Below are positions 32,885 to 40,561 of a stretch of DNA of 40,561 nucleotides, in pieces. Made by a program: the position numbers and the translations under genes. A model generated the notes under the pieces. The model was not told the origin of the DNA. It was given only the letters and a program-made list of their open reading frames with translations, and made no database searches. Source of the DNA: Acidobacteriota bacterium (GTDB lineage Bacteria; Acidobacteriota; Terriglobia; Terriglobales; Acidobacteriaceae); contig JAJZGF010000015.1 of assembly GCA_021805025.1 (NCBI GenBank), positions 1 to 40,561 on the forward strand, given 5' to 3'. Position 1 is the first letter of the stretch. Every line of letters starts with the position of its first letter.

Positions 32885-34195
32885 ATGGCGGCAGGGTGTG
32901 ATATCCCTGAATCGTTGCATTGCATTCATCAGGATCAGACCGAATTGATCAAGCCGGTTCCAGCTACGCGTGACCTTGCGACGCCCGCTCTGGGAACCCT
33001 GGCGCTGCTGCTGGGGCTCAACCTTTTGAATTATGTTGACCGCTATATCCTGCCGGGCGCGCAGCCGCTGATCCAGCGTGAATTTCATGCGACCGATCAT
33101 CAGATGGGAGCGCTGACGACTGCGCTTTTTGTGACCTACATGCTGGTGGCGCCGTTGACCGGCTGGCTTGGGGACAGGTTCCCGCGCAAGCCGATGATTA
33201 TTGGCGGCGTGGTGCTCTGGAGCCTTGCCACGCTGGCGACCGCGTGGGTCCACAGCTATTGGACCCTTTATTTTCGCCACGCATTGGTGGGCGTGGGCGA
33301 GGCGACTTTCGGCATCTTTGCTCCTGCCGTGCTGGCCGATTTCTATCCTGAGCGCGACCGCAACCGGGTACTTTCGGTGTTTTATCTGGCGATTCCCGTA
33401 GGCGCGGCGCTCGGTTATGTGGCCGGGGGACAGTTGGGCTCGGTCTTCGGCTGGCGCGCGCCGTTCTTTCTGTGTGCAATTCCCGGGCTCGTTGCGGCCG
33501 CGCTTTACGGCTGGCTGGGCCGCGAGCCGGAGCGGGGTTCCAGTGACCGCCTGGCGCCTACGATGAATCGCGCGACCGTGCTGGGAGTCCTGCGCAACCC
33601 GGCGTTTTTGACCGCGACTTTTGGCCTGGCCACGCTGACCTTTGCCATGGGCGGTATCTCGGCGTGGGTGCCGACATTTCTCCACCGTGATGCGGGCCTC
33701 TCAGTGGCCTCGGCCGGCACGATGGTCGGAGCGATAACCGTGGTGGACGGCATTGCCGGTACGCTCATCGGCGGCTGGCTGGCCCAGATATGGCTGCGCA
33801 CCAACGATCGCGCACTTTACCTGCTTTCTTTCTGGAGCGTCGCGCTCACGCTGCCCTGGGGAATCATGGTCTTCTTTGGGCCGCCCCACTGGACCGTGCC
33901 CGCGCTCTTTGTGGCGGAGTTCTTTCTCTTTCTGAATACGGGGCCGCTCAACGCAGCGATTCTGAATTCGGTTTCCGCGCCCGTGCGCGCGACGGCGGTG
34001 TCGATCAATCTGTTTTGCATTCACTTCTTCGGCGACACGTTTTCGCCGCAGATTATCGGGGCTGTTTCGGATCACTCGACACTGCGGCTGGGGCTGGGCG
34101 TGACGCTGATTTCGCTGGTCGTTTCCTGCGTCATTTTGTGGTCGGGTGCGCGGTTTGCGCCGCGGTTGCAACCGCTCCCGGATGCACCCGCTTGA
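32885..34195 (+). CDS. MFS transporter, Spinster-like
   Basis: The 436-residue membrane protein has about 12 predicted helices. The N-terminal pattern NYVDRYILPGAQPLIQREF and GWLGDRFPRKPMIIGG (the MFS loop 2-3 motif with D and R) places it in the major facilitator superfamily. The pattern of the first helix resembles the Spinster group often called lysosphingolipid or sugar transporters. Its substrate cannot be derived from sequence. The first 30 residues before helix one may be shorter in reality. It lies 21 bases after queF, probably in the same transcript; a role in queuosine-precursor uptake is not supported because known transporters of that kind belong to other families. Confidence 0.85.
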   Translation: MAAGCDIPESLHCIHQDQTELIKPVPATRDLATPALGTLALLLGLNLLNYVDRYILPGAQPLIQREFHATDHQMGALTTALFVTYMLVAPLTGWLGDRFPRKPMIIGGVVLWSLATLATAWVHSYWTLYFRHALVGVGEATFGIFAPAVLADFYPERDRNRVLSVFYLAIPVGAALGYVAGGQLGSVFGWRAPFFLCAIPGLVAAALYGWLGREPERGSSDRLAPTMNRATVLGVLRNPAFLTATFGLATLTFAMGGISAWVPTFLHRDAGLSVASAGTMVGAITVVDGIAGTLIGGWLAQIWLRTNDRALYLLSFWSVALTLPWGIMVFFGPPHWTVPALFVAEFFLFLNTGPLNAAILNSVSAPVRATAVSINLFCIHFFGDTFSPQIIGAVSDHSTLRLGLGVTLISLVVSCVILWSGARFAPRLQPLPDAPA

Positions 34196-34258
34196 TCGCT
34201 ACGAAGTGAAGACGGGCAGCAAGGCTCTGACAGCTCTGCAATCGGCGATACTGGCGCT

Positions 34259-35467
34259 ATGACTCCAGTGGGCACAGCGGCAGATGTGTTTGACTTTGTG
34301 ACCTGGGCATTAGCCTTTGCATGGTGCCGGCAGGCCGTCTCTGCTTTGCGTGGGATGGCGCGCCTGCCCGTCCTGACCGAAACCGACGCGTCGCTGCCGC
34401 CCATGCCTGCCTCTGCAAGCCCACAGATCACCGTCATCGTTCCGGCATGCAACGAAGAGGCAACCATTGAGGCAACGCTGCGCTCTCTGCTGGCATCGAC
34501 GGGTCTGCGGGTGCAGGTGATTGCGGTGGACGATCGATCCACAGACCGCACCGGTCAGCGTATGGACAACCTTGCGGCGGTCAACGCTGCATCCGGCGGC
34601 AGGCATACGCTGGAGGTGATGCACATTCGTGCATTGCCCGCGAGCTGGCTGGGCAAGCCCCACGCCATGTCCCTTGCCGCGCAGCAGGCCAAAGCACCGT
34701 GGCTCTTGTTTACCGATGGGGATGTGCTGTTTGAGCCGCGGGCGTTGGCACTGGCCTTGCGTCAGGCGCTGGCGAGCGCGGCGGATCACCTGATTCTAGT
34801 GCCCACATTAATTTTGAAATCCACGGGCGAGCGGGCCATGCTCGCAGCTATGCAGGTGCTTTCGCAGTGGACTATTCGGCTGTGGCGTGTGGCGGACCCG
34901 AAGGCGAAGGATTTTATCGGCGTGGGCGGATTCAACCTCATCCGGCGCGAGGTATACACGCAGATGGGCGGCTTTGAATCGCTGCGCATGGAGGTGCTGG
35001 ATGATCTGCGACTGGGGTGGAAGGTGAAGCGTGCAGGCTTTGCGCAGCAGGTCGTGCTGGGGCCTGATCTGGTGCGCATCCGCTGGATTGAAGGCGCACT
35101 GGCGGTGGTGCGGCTGGCGGAGAAGAATGGCTTTGCCGTTTACCGCTACCGCGTGGGACTCACGCTGCTGGCGTGCCTCGGCATTGTGTTGCAGGCTGTT
35201 CTGCCATTGGCTGCAATCGCGGCGGGCGGTTGGACGTTGCCGGCCGGCCTTGTGACTTACGCTGCGATGGGGCTGGTCTACCAGGCCAACCGCCGCGCGA
35301 CCCAGGTTGCGCCCTGGCATGCGGTCTTCTTTGCGCCGGCCGCGGTACTTGTGGCTTTTGCGTTTGTGCGGTCGATGTTTCTGGCTCTGGCCCGGGGCGG
35401 CGTGGAGTGGCGTGGTACGCGCTACCCGCTTGGCGAATTGCGGCGTCATGCGGGTCGTGGATGGTGA
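34259..35467 (+). CDS. Membrane-anchored family 2 glycosyltransferase
   Basis: The 402-residue protein has an N-terminal hydrophobic segment, a GT-A catalytic domain and about three C-terminal helices. The domain shows ITVIVPACNEEATIEATLRS, VDDRSTDRTG, the metal-binding FTDGDVLF, and LDDLRLGWKVKRAG near the acceptor base. The overall shape recalls the HpnB/CrtQ-like glycosyltransferases acting on isoprenoid or hopanoid lipids, but I cannot assign it. It lies 63 bases after the MFS gene. GATACT lies 6 bases before the ATG and no ribosome-binding site is seen. Confidence 0.82.
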   Translation: MTPVGTAADVFDFVTWALAFAWCRQAVSALRGMARLPVLTETDASLPPMPASASPQITVIVPACNEEATIEATLRSLLASTGLRVQVIAVDDRSTDRTGQRMDNLAAVNAASGGRHTLEVMHIRALPASWLGKPHAMSLAAQQAKAPWLLFTDGDVLFEPRALALALRQALASAADHLILVPTLILKSTGERAMLAAMQVLSQWTIRLWRVADPKAKDFIGVGGFNLIRREVYTQMGGFESLRMEVLDDLRLGWKVKRAGFAQQVVLGPDLVRIRWIEGALAVVRLAEKNGFAVYRYRVGLTLLACLGIVLQAVLPLAAIAAGGWTLPAGLVTYAAMGLVYQANRRATQVAPWHAVFFAPAAVLVAFAFVRSMFLALARGGVEWRGTRYPLGELRRHAGRGW

Positions 35468-35472
35468 GGCGA

Positions 35473-35994
35473 TTACTTCGTCGGCTGAGGATTCGCGCTT
35501 GTGGGTTCACGATTCTGCGTGCTCATGAAGGAGCGGTGACTGCCGGACGAGTGCAGATTGGGATCGCGCATGGGAGGCCGGGCCTGGTCGCCGGTAAATC
35601 CATGCAGCAGCAGGGGATTGGGCCTGAATCTGGGCGGGCCTCCGTTGAACTGCCGCGCGTGGTTCAGGATCATGCCTGCGCGCCCGCGCATCGGCTCGAC
35701 GATGCCGCGGATGTTCACGTCCAGATTGCGATACTGGCGCAGCTCACCAACCTCTTCACGGTCCTGCCAGGGATTGATGATCGTAAAGACGCAGTGCTGG
35801 TCCGGCGTATCAGGGGAGCAGACGTCGAGGTAGCGAGTCCCGTCGGGTAGCTCCACCACGTCGTAGATGTGCGCGGTAATGCATACATCTTTATGGAGGA
35901 ATCTGCCCGCCTGGTCGGGCGGGACGCAAGATTTGCCGTGGCCAGCAAAAGCCATCGCGGGATACATGCAGAGTAAGAGCGCGAATCGCCGCAC
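35473..35994 (-). CDS. Small secreted protein of unknown function, possibly OB-fold
   Basis: The 173-residue product has a short signal peptide (about residues 1-17, ending AMAFAG). The core has four cysteines and beta-rich segments such as VCITAHIYDVVELPDGTRYLDVCSP and YRNLDVNIRGIVEPMRGRAGMIL. The latter resembles the end of small OB-fold domains in which a 'YRGRPEI' stretch recurs (from memory). The C-terminal 50 residues are a low-complexity Pro/Asn/Ser tail. The start is GTG at 35994 with GAAGG 6-7 bases upstream. Convergent with the glycosyltransferase gene at 5 bases. Function is unknown. Confidence 0.75.
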   Translation of the reverse strand: MRRFALLLCMYPAMAFAGHGKSCVPPDQAGRFLHKDVCITAHIYDVVELPDGTRYLDVCSPDTPDQHCVFTIINPWQDREEVGELRQYRNLDVNIRGIVEPMRGRAGMILNHARQFNGGPPRFRPNPLLLHGFTGDQARPPMRDPNLHSSGSHRSFMSTQNREPTSANPQPTK

Positions 35995-36016
35995 GGGTTG
36001 CCTTCTCTGGAGAGTT

Positions 36017-36056
36017 GTAACCAGTCTATGCTGAAAACTTCAGCACAGAAGGTTAC
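36017..36056. promoter_or_regulatory. Nested dyad between ispG and the small secreted protein gene
   Basis: Outer arms GTAACC (36017-36022) and GGTTAC (36051-36056) enclose inner arms TGCTGAA (36029-36035) and TTCAGCA (36039-36045) with a 3-base loop. All arms are perfect. It lies 38 bases after the ispG stop and 23 bases before the start of the next gene on the minus strand. No T run follows. It may be a factor-dependent terminator, a regulator site or an RNA structure in the leader of the downstream gene. Confidence 0.5.
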
Positions 36057-36093
36057 TTAAGACTGCTATCTCTCTGAAAGGCCCGCCAATGTG

Positions 36094-37344
36094 TCACCGT
36101 GCTCCGACCAGTTCTTTGCCCTTTGCGCTCTGGCCATAGTGGCTCTCCACATACCGGTCCAGAATCTGCTTGAACTCCGCCACAATGGTGTCTCCGCGCA
36201 GGGTGGTGTAGAGCTTTCCGTCCACGTAAACCGGGGCTTTGGGCTCCTCAAATGTGCCGGGCAGGCTGATGCCGAGGTTGGCGTGTTTGGATTCGCCAGG
36301 ACCATTGACGACGCAGCCCATCACGGCAAGTTTCAGCTCTTCCACGCCGGGGTATTTCCTGCGCCACTCGGGCATGGAAGTGCGCAGATAGCCCTGAATC
36401 TGCTCGGCCAGCTCCTGGAAGTAAGTGCTCGTAGTGCGGCCGCAGCCGGGGCAACTCGTCACCTGTGGCATAAAGCTGCGGATTGAGAGCGACTGCAGAA
36501 TCTGCTGCGCGGCCTGCACTTCTTCAGTACGGTCGCCGCCGGGCTTGGGGGTCAGGCTGACGCGGATGGTATCTCCGATACCCGCGAGCAGCAGCGGCGC
36601 AAGGCCAGCGGTGGAGGCGATGAGGCCCTTGGAACCCATGCCGGCTTCGGTCAGTCCCAGGTGCAGCGGGTAGTCGCAGCGAGCTGCCAGATTGGTGTAG
36701 ACGTCGATGAGGTCTCGGACGCCGGAGACCTTGGCGGAGAGGATGATCATGTCGTGGCCCAGGCCAAAGTGCTCGGCGGCTTTGGCCGATTCGATGGCGC
36801 TGACGACCATCGCTTCCATCATCACTTCGCGGGCAGGCAGGGGTTCGGGCTTCTTACTGTTCTCGTCCATCATGCGGGTGAGCAGGGCCTGGTCCAGCGA
36901 ACCCCAGTTGACACCGATGCGCACCGGCTTTTGGTTTTCCGCCGCACACTCCACCATGACCTGAAAATTATCGTTATCCTTCTTACCGATGGATGCGTTG
37001 CCGGGATTGATGCGGTACTTGGCCAGTGCCCGCGCCGTGGCGGGATACTTCTTTAGCAGAAGATGCCCGTTGTAGTGGAAGTCACCGACGATGGGCACAC
37101 GCAGGCCGCGCTTCTCAAGTCCCTCGACAATATGAGGAACAGCGGCTGCAGCCTCTTCATTGTTCACTGTGACGCGGACAATCTCTGACCCGGCCAGCGC
37201 CAGGGCCGCAACCTGTTCAATGGTGCCGGTGACGTCCGCGGTATCGGTGTTGGTCATCGACTGCACGACGACCGGGACCTCCCAGCCTACACGAACCTGC
37301 CCAATTTTGACGGTACCCGTCTTTCTGCGCTGAATATCCGGCAT
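36094..37344 (-). CDS. ispG: 4-hydroxy-3-methylbut-2-en-1-yl diphosphate synthase (IspG/GcpE)
   Basis: The 416-residue enzyme converts methylerythritol cyclodiphosphate to HMBPP in the MEP isoprenoid pathway, which also supplies hopanoids and quinone tails. The N-terminal TIM-barrel begins [24 protein letters not shown]. The C-terminal domain carries the [4Fe-4S] ligands Cys298 and Cys301 (SCPGCGRTT) and Cys344 ([10 protein letters not shown]), with Glu351 as the fourth ligand. AGAGG lies 5-6 bases before the ATG. It is the short bacterial form without the plant-type insert. It is divergent from the next gene. Confidence 0.95.
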   Translation of the reverse strand: MPDIQRRKTGTVKIGQVRVGWEVPVVVQSMTNTDTADVTGTIEQVAALALAGSEIVRVTVNNEEAAAAVPHIVEGLEKRGLRVPIVGDFHYNGHLLLKKYPATARALAKYRINPGNASIGKKDNDNFQVMVECAAENQKPVRIGVNWGSLDQALLTRMMDENSKKPEPLPAREVMMEAMVVSAIESAKAAEHFGLGHDMIILSAKVSGVRDLIDVYTNLAARCDYPLHLGLTEAGMGSKGLIASTAGLAPLLLAGIGDTIRVSLTPKPGGDRTEEVQAAQQILQSLSIRSFMPQVTSCPGCGRTTSTYFQELAEQIQGYLRTSMPEWRRKYPGVEELKLAVMGCVVNGPGESKHANLGISLPGTFEEPKAPVYVDGKLYTTLRGDTIVAEFKQILDRYVESHYGQSAKGKELVGAR

Positions 37345-37495
37345 AACGACCTCTTCGCTAGTTTACCTGTTTCCGGTATGGCGAGGAACGGATGACGCCG
37401 AAAACCCATGCCGGGGACCATTCACGGACAGGACTGCTGCTTTCATGGCGGGTTTGCCTCTCGTTTTCTATCCGGCAGAGGGGTAAAATAAGGAT

Positions 37496-38002
37496 ATGCA
37501 ACGGCGCTCCGTTTCCAGATTCGCATTTCTCGTCTTCGTCACGCTCTGCGTTTTGAGCGTGGGTTCGTTGACCGCCCAGACAACAGATCATCGCGGAAGG
37601 AAGTACAAGGCGCCGCCGCCGACTTCCCGGCTGGACGTGACAATTCTGCGCAATGAGGATGGCAAACCGATTGAAAACGCAGCCGTCATCTTCCAACTGA
37701 TCGGCGACAAGGGAAACATGGAGCTGAAGACGAATGAAGATGGCAAGACGATGATCGATGTGTTGCCGACGGGCTCCAAGGTGCTGCTGCAGGTGATCGC
37801 CAAAGGCTTCCAAACCTATGGCGAGCAGTACAAGGTAGACAAGGCGACGATGGCGATCGAGGTGAAGCTAAAGCGCCCCGGCCAGCAGTATTCGATCTAC
37901 GAGTTGCATGACACCAGCGCTGCCGGGACAACGAAGGACGGCTCCGGATCCGCGAAGTCGGATACGTCGAAGCCGGAAGCAAGCCAGTCTCAGCCAAAAT
38001 AG
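37496..38002 (+). CDS. Small secreted carboxypeptidase-regulatory-like protein
   Basis: The 168-residue product has a signal peptide (about residues 1-27, ending SLTAQ). A beta-sandwich domain follows (LDVTILRNEDGKPIENAAVIFQL through AIEVKLKRPGQQYSIYELHD). The segments 'GKPIENAAVIF' and 'LKTNEDGKTMIDVLPTGSKVLLQVIAKGF' fit the carboxypeptidase regulatory-like fold, abundant in acidobacterial secreted and TonB-linked proteins. The last 30 residues are a Ser/Lys/Gly linker. TAAAAT lies 6 bases before the ATG and AAGGAT is too close to it to serve as ribosome-binding site. Function is unknown. Confidence 0.75.
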   Translation: MQRRSVSRFAFLVFVTLCVLSVGSLTAQTTDHRGRKYKAPPPTSRLDVTILRNEDGKPIENAAVIFQLIGDKGNMELKTNEDGKTMIDVLPTGSKVLLQVIAKGFQTYGEQYKVDKATMAIEVKLKRPGQQYSIYELHDTSAAGTTKDGSGSAKSDTSKPEASQSQPK

Positions 38003-38028
38003 CGCTGCTGGAGAGAGACAGCCCCCAT

Positions 38029-38790
38029 TTGAGCAGATCGTTGCGCGGCTTTCAGCAATCGACGCAGACACTCAGCGGGAAAGCGGCGCTGGTGACGGGC
38101 GGCGCGCGGCGGATCGGCGGGCAGATCGCACGTGCACTCGCAGATGCCGGCGCAGACGTGACGATCACCTTTCGCCACTCTGAGGCGGATGCTGCCAGAA
38201 CCATTCAGGATATTGAGAAATTGGGACGCGCAGCCCAGGCGGTGCCGTGTGATGTGCGCGTAGAGTCCTCCGTGCGTGCTGCGGTGGAAGCTGCGGTTGC
38301 GTTGCATGGTCGCATCGACATTCTGGTGAACAATGCGGCGATTTTTGAAACTGCGCCACTGGACCAGTTGACGCTGGAGCAGTGGGATGCAGTTTTCGAG
38401 ACCAATGCACGCGGGCCGTTTCTCGTGGCGCGTGAAGCTCTACCGCATCTTCGCGCCGCGCGGGGTCGCATCGTGAACATTGGATCACTGGGCGGCCTGC
38501 ATGCGTGGGCGGGGCACGGGCACTATTGTGCGTCAAAGGCCGCGCTGCACATGCTGACGCAGGCGATGGCGAAGGCCTTTGCCCCGGAGGTGACGGTGAA
38601 CTGCGTGGCGCCGGGGTGGATTGAGGCGGGCAACGAGGCCGCGAGCGATGCGGCACACTTTGCTGCGAAGACGCCGGCGGGTCGCAATGGGAGCACGGAA
38701 GACGTGGCCAATGCGGTGCTCTGGTTCGCCGCAGGAACCAGCTTTGTAACCGGGCAAATCCTGGTTGTGGATGGCGGGTTGGGTCTCTAG
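38029..38790 (+). CDS. Short-chain dehydrogenase/reductase (SDR) family oxidoreductase
   Basis: The 253-residue protein is a classical SDR with an NAD(P)-binding fold: TGGARRIG at 23-30, NNAA at 101-104, and the catalytic Ser153, Tyr166 and Lys170 (YCASK). Arg27 and Arg28 in the glycine motif and the FRHSE stretch suggest NADP preference. It resembles pteridine reductases and 3-oxoacyl-ACP reductases; substrate is not known. The start is a TTG at 38029 (MSRSLRGFQQ), since no ATG or GTG precedes the fold; GGAG lies 15 bases upstream, so the start is uncertain. It lies 26 bases after the previous gene. Confidence 0.85.
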   Translation: MSRSLRGFQQSTQTLSGKAALVTGGARRIGGQIARALADAGADVTITFRHSEADAARTIQDIEKLGRAAQAVPCDVRVESSVRAAVEAAVALHGRIDILVNNAAIFETAPLDQLTLEQWDAVFETNARGPFLVAREALPHLRAARGRIVNIGSLGGLHAWAGHGHYCASKAALHMLTQAMAKAFAPEVTVNCVAPGWIEAGNEAASDAAHFAAKTPAGRNGSTEDVANAVLWFAAGTSFVTGQILVVDGGLGL

Positions 38791-38812
38791 ATTGAAACGC
38801 GCGCAGAACGGT

Positions 38813-39622
38813 CTACCGTGAAAAAATGCGGCTCAATAGGCTGCGTTTCGTGTTGCTTCCAGCGTTGAATGCCAAGGGTATATCCTCCCGCAAGCCGGAC
38901 GGTTCTGGCTGGGCCGGCCAATCCGCACCTTGAATTGCGGCCTTGGGGTTGGTGATGTAGAGACGCTGTGCCGTCTCTGCGCCGGCCCGGTTCGCCACAT
39001 AGTCAAACCCTTTGCGCAGGTGAAGCGGACGCCAGCCAGGGTGGTGTGCGTCACTGGCCAGAAAGTGAATCCAGTTGCGGTCTAGCAGTGCATTGGCAAA
39101 GTCCTTTGCGACGGCGCCAAACCGGCCGTACAGGGCTGCCGATGTGACCTGAACCAGATGGCCTTGCTTGATCCAGCCAGCCAGCATTTCGGGCTTGCGC
39201 TGCAGCACCGGGTTGCGCTCCGGGTGGGTGATGATGAGCGTGTACCCGGCAAGTTGCAGGTTGTGCATCGCGTCAGTCAGTTGCGGTGGGATGGCGAGGT
39301 CCGGAAACTCGATCAGCAGATACCCCTTGCCGTTGATGGAGTAGCGCGGGGGGTGTTCCACGGCGTCAAGAATGTTCGCGGCGCTCATGTGAAAGTCGCA
39401 GCCCAGGCTGAGTTCGACTACATCGCTCAGACATTCCCGCATTTCGGCGAGACGTTGAACGTTCACTTCAAACTGGTAGGGAAATGCCTCACTTGCATGC
39501 GGTGTGCAGACGATATGGGTGACGCCTTCGTCTGCCGCATCCCGCGCCATCGCTACGGCCGTTTCCAGATCTTCTGCCCCATCGTCTACGCCGTACAGGA
39601 GATGCGTATGAATATCGATCAT
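38813..39622 (-). CDS. CpsB/YwqE-type PHP-domain phosphatase
   Basis: The 269-residue protein has the PHP metal-binding motifs in order: [16 protein letters not shown] at the N-terminus, [20 protein letters not shown] and LASDAHHP. This matches the manganese-dependent protein tyrosine phosphatases CpsB and YwqE, which in other bacteria dephosphorylate BY-kinases of capsule and exopolysaccharide assembly. No exopolysaccharide gene or BY-kinase lies in the window, so its partner is elsewhere or its role differs. It is 30 bases after purQ on the same strand. GGAG precedes the start by 11 bases. Confidence 0.88.
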   Translation of the reverse strand: MIDIHTHLLYGVDDGAEDLETAVAMARDAADEGVTHIVCTPHASEAFPYQFEVNVQRLAEMRECLSDVVELSLGCDFHMSAANILDAVEHPPRYSINGKGYLLIEFPDLAIPPQLTDAMHNLQLAGYTLIITHPERNPVLQRKPEMLAGWIKQGHLVQVTSAALYGRFGAVAKDFANALLDRNWIHFLASDAHHPGWRPLHLRKGFDYVANRAGAETAQRLYITNPKAAIQGADWPAQPEPSGLREDIPLAFNAGSNTKRSLLSRIFSR

Positions 39623-39652
39623 GGGCGTGTGCTCTCCAGCACCTCAAAATAG

Positions 39653-40348
39653 TCAACGAGCGGCCATGGCCTCGATCATCGAGCTAAAAATCTTCCACCC
39701 ATCTGCCGAGCCCAGCAGCTTTTCACTGGACCGGTCGGGATGCGGCATCATACCCAGCACGTTGCGCTTGTCACTGAGGATGCCTGCGATATTGCTGAGC
39801 GATCCGTTGGGGTTAGCTTCAGATGTGATTTCTCCGGAAGCCGTGGAATATCGAAAAGCGATTCGGTCTTCCGCCTGCAGGAGATCGAGCTCTTCGGGGG
39901 TGCAAAAGTAGTTGCCTTCCATGTGGCCGATGGGAATCTGCAGGACATCGCCTTTGCTGAGCTGATTGGTAAACGGGCTGTTCGCGGTCTCAACGCGGAC
40001 GTGGACCTGCTTGCAGATGTATTTGAGGCCGGCATTGCGCATCAGCGCGCCGGGCAGCAGGCCCGACTCGGTGAGAATCTGAAAGCCGTTACAGATGCCG
40101 AGGACAAGCCCGCCACCATCCGCAAACTTCTTGACGGCCTGCATGACAGGCGAAAAGCGCGCGATGGCGCCCGTGCGCAGATAGTCGCCGTAGGCAAAGC
40201 CGCCCGGAACCAGGACGGCATCGACGCCAGCCAGATCCTCCGAGTCATGCCAGAGAAAACTGACGGGCTGGCGGGCGATCTCAGCGATCACGTTGTAGGT
40301 GTCATGGTCGCAGTTGGAACCAGGAAAGACAATAACCCCAAACTTCAT
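39653..40348 (-). CDS. purQ: Phosphoribosylformylglycinamidine synthase subunit PurQ
   Basis: The 231-residue glutaminase subunit supplies ammonia to PurL in purine synthesis. Class I glutamine amidotransferase marks are [20 protein letters not shown], the nucleophile Cys86 in LGICNGFQ, and His203 in [14 protein letters not shown]. The residue two after that His is Asp205, where many PurQ proteins have Glu (HPER); the triad may use Asp or another Glu nearby, such as Glu209. It is the small form that needs PurS and PurL; neither gene is in the window. No clear ribosome-binding site precedes the ATG. Confidence 0.95.
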   Translation of the reverse strand: MKFGVIVFPGSNCDHDTYNVIAEIARQPVSFLWHDSEDLAGVDAVLVPGGFAYGDYLRTGAIARFSPVMQAVKKFADGGGLVLGICNGFQILTESGLLPGALMRNAGLKYICKQVHVRVETANSPFTNQLSKGDVLQIPIGHMEGNYFCTPEELDLLQAEDRIAFRYSTASGEITSEANPNGSLSNIAGILSDKRNVLGMMPHPDRSSEKLLGSADGWKIFSSMIEAMAAR

Positions 40349-40435
40349 GAATCTAGGGTATCAGTTTGCCGGGCAGTCTTGAGCTGTAACCGCAGCGGGA
40401 GAACAAGGACGGTGACCTCGTGAAGATTGGAACGG

Positions 40436-40474
40436 GAAGGACACAGACTGCCTTTTCGGCGGTCTGCGGCCTTC
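40436..40474 (-). terminator. Long hairpin between purQ and the right-edge gene
   Basis: GAAGGACACAGACTGCC (40436-40452) and the segment 40458-40474 form a 17 bp stem with two mismatches and one G-T pair around a 5-base loop. It lies 23 bases after the stop of the minus-strand gene that enters from the right, so it is probably that gene's terminator. No strong T run follows (the next bases read CCGTTCCAATC), so it may depend on a factor. Confidence 0.55.
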
Positions 40475-40496
40475 CATCTTCGGAGAGGTTTTGGCT

Positions 40497-40561
40497 TCAA
40501 TAGGAGAAATGGATCTCCAGTCCCGTGCCGGTGTCGGGGACCAGGGCCGTGATGCTGTGAT
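40497..40561 (-). CDS. C-terminal end of a gene entering from the right edge
   Basis: The last 21 codons of a minus-strand frame are visible, ending ITALVPDTGTGLEIHFSY and a TGA at 40497-40499. The long hairpin just downstream supports a real gene end. The fragment is too short to identify. It could in principle be chance open frame. Confidence 0.35.
   Translation of the reverse strand, partial: HSITALVPDTGTGLEIHFSY

Overview
The window looks like a piece of an Acidobacteriota chromosome, probably class Terriglobia (inference, no marker gene is present). The signs are G+C-rich coding sequence, a 7TMR-DISM-type receptor of a kind common in that group, a 12-gene complex I operon without nuoE, nuoF and nuoG but with two nuoM genes, a five-helix cytochrome b558-type succinate dehydrogenase, the hopanoid radical SAM enzyme HpnJ, and a secreted rhamnosidase. 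I found no tRNA, rRNA, CRISPR array, insertion sequence or phage gene. It reads as ordinary chromosomal backbone.

Left part (1-3970): the N-terminal part of a membrane receptor gene runs off the left edge on the minus strand. It is separated by a terminator-like element from a secreted pentaheme cytochrome c with a C-terminal TPR domain, also on the minus strand. The cytochrome gene is divergent from the respiratory operon that follows.

Respiratory block (3971-20911): nuoA-B-C-D-I-H-J-K-L-M1-M2-N on the plus strand encodes the quinone-reducing arm and the whole membrane arm of complex I. The NADH-oxidising module is absent here, and there are four antiporter-like subunits (L, M1, M2, N) instead of three. 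NuoL carries an enlarged lateral-helix region, and NuoM2 has lost the usual lysine in helix 7. A secreted alpha/beta hydrolase gene separates this operon from sdhC-A-B on the minus strand. Both systems feed the quinone pool.

Middle (21076-28749): an XTP/dITP pyrophosphatase gene; a GH78 alpha-L-rhamnosidase gene followed directly by the rhamnose transporter gene rhaT; a pair of half-size EamA/DMT transporters with overlapping genes; and hpnJ with a clear terminator.

Right part (28807-40561): an efflux-type gene set (periplasmic adaptor, TPR protein, TolC-like outer-membrane protein) that lacks an inner-membrane pump; queF, an MFS transporter and a family 2 glycosyltransferase on the plus strand; a small secreted protein and ispG on the minus strand; a small secreted carboxypeptidase-regulatory-like protein and a short-chain dehydrogenase on the plus strand; a CpsB-type PHP phosphatase and purQ on the minus strand; and the last codons of a gene entering from the right.

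The most notable content is the modified complex I. I recall published descriptions of a '2M' complex I with a second NuoM and a longer NuoL lateral helix, so the architecture itself is probably not new. The missing NADH module and the lysine-less second NuoM deserve attention. Smaller points are operator-like and nested dyads, possible leaderless start sites, and an orphan adaptor/TolC operon upstream of hpnJ.
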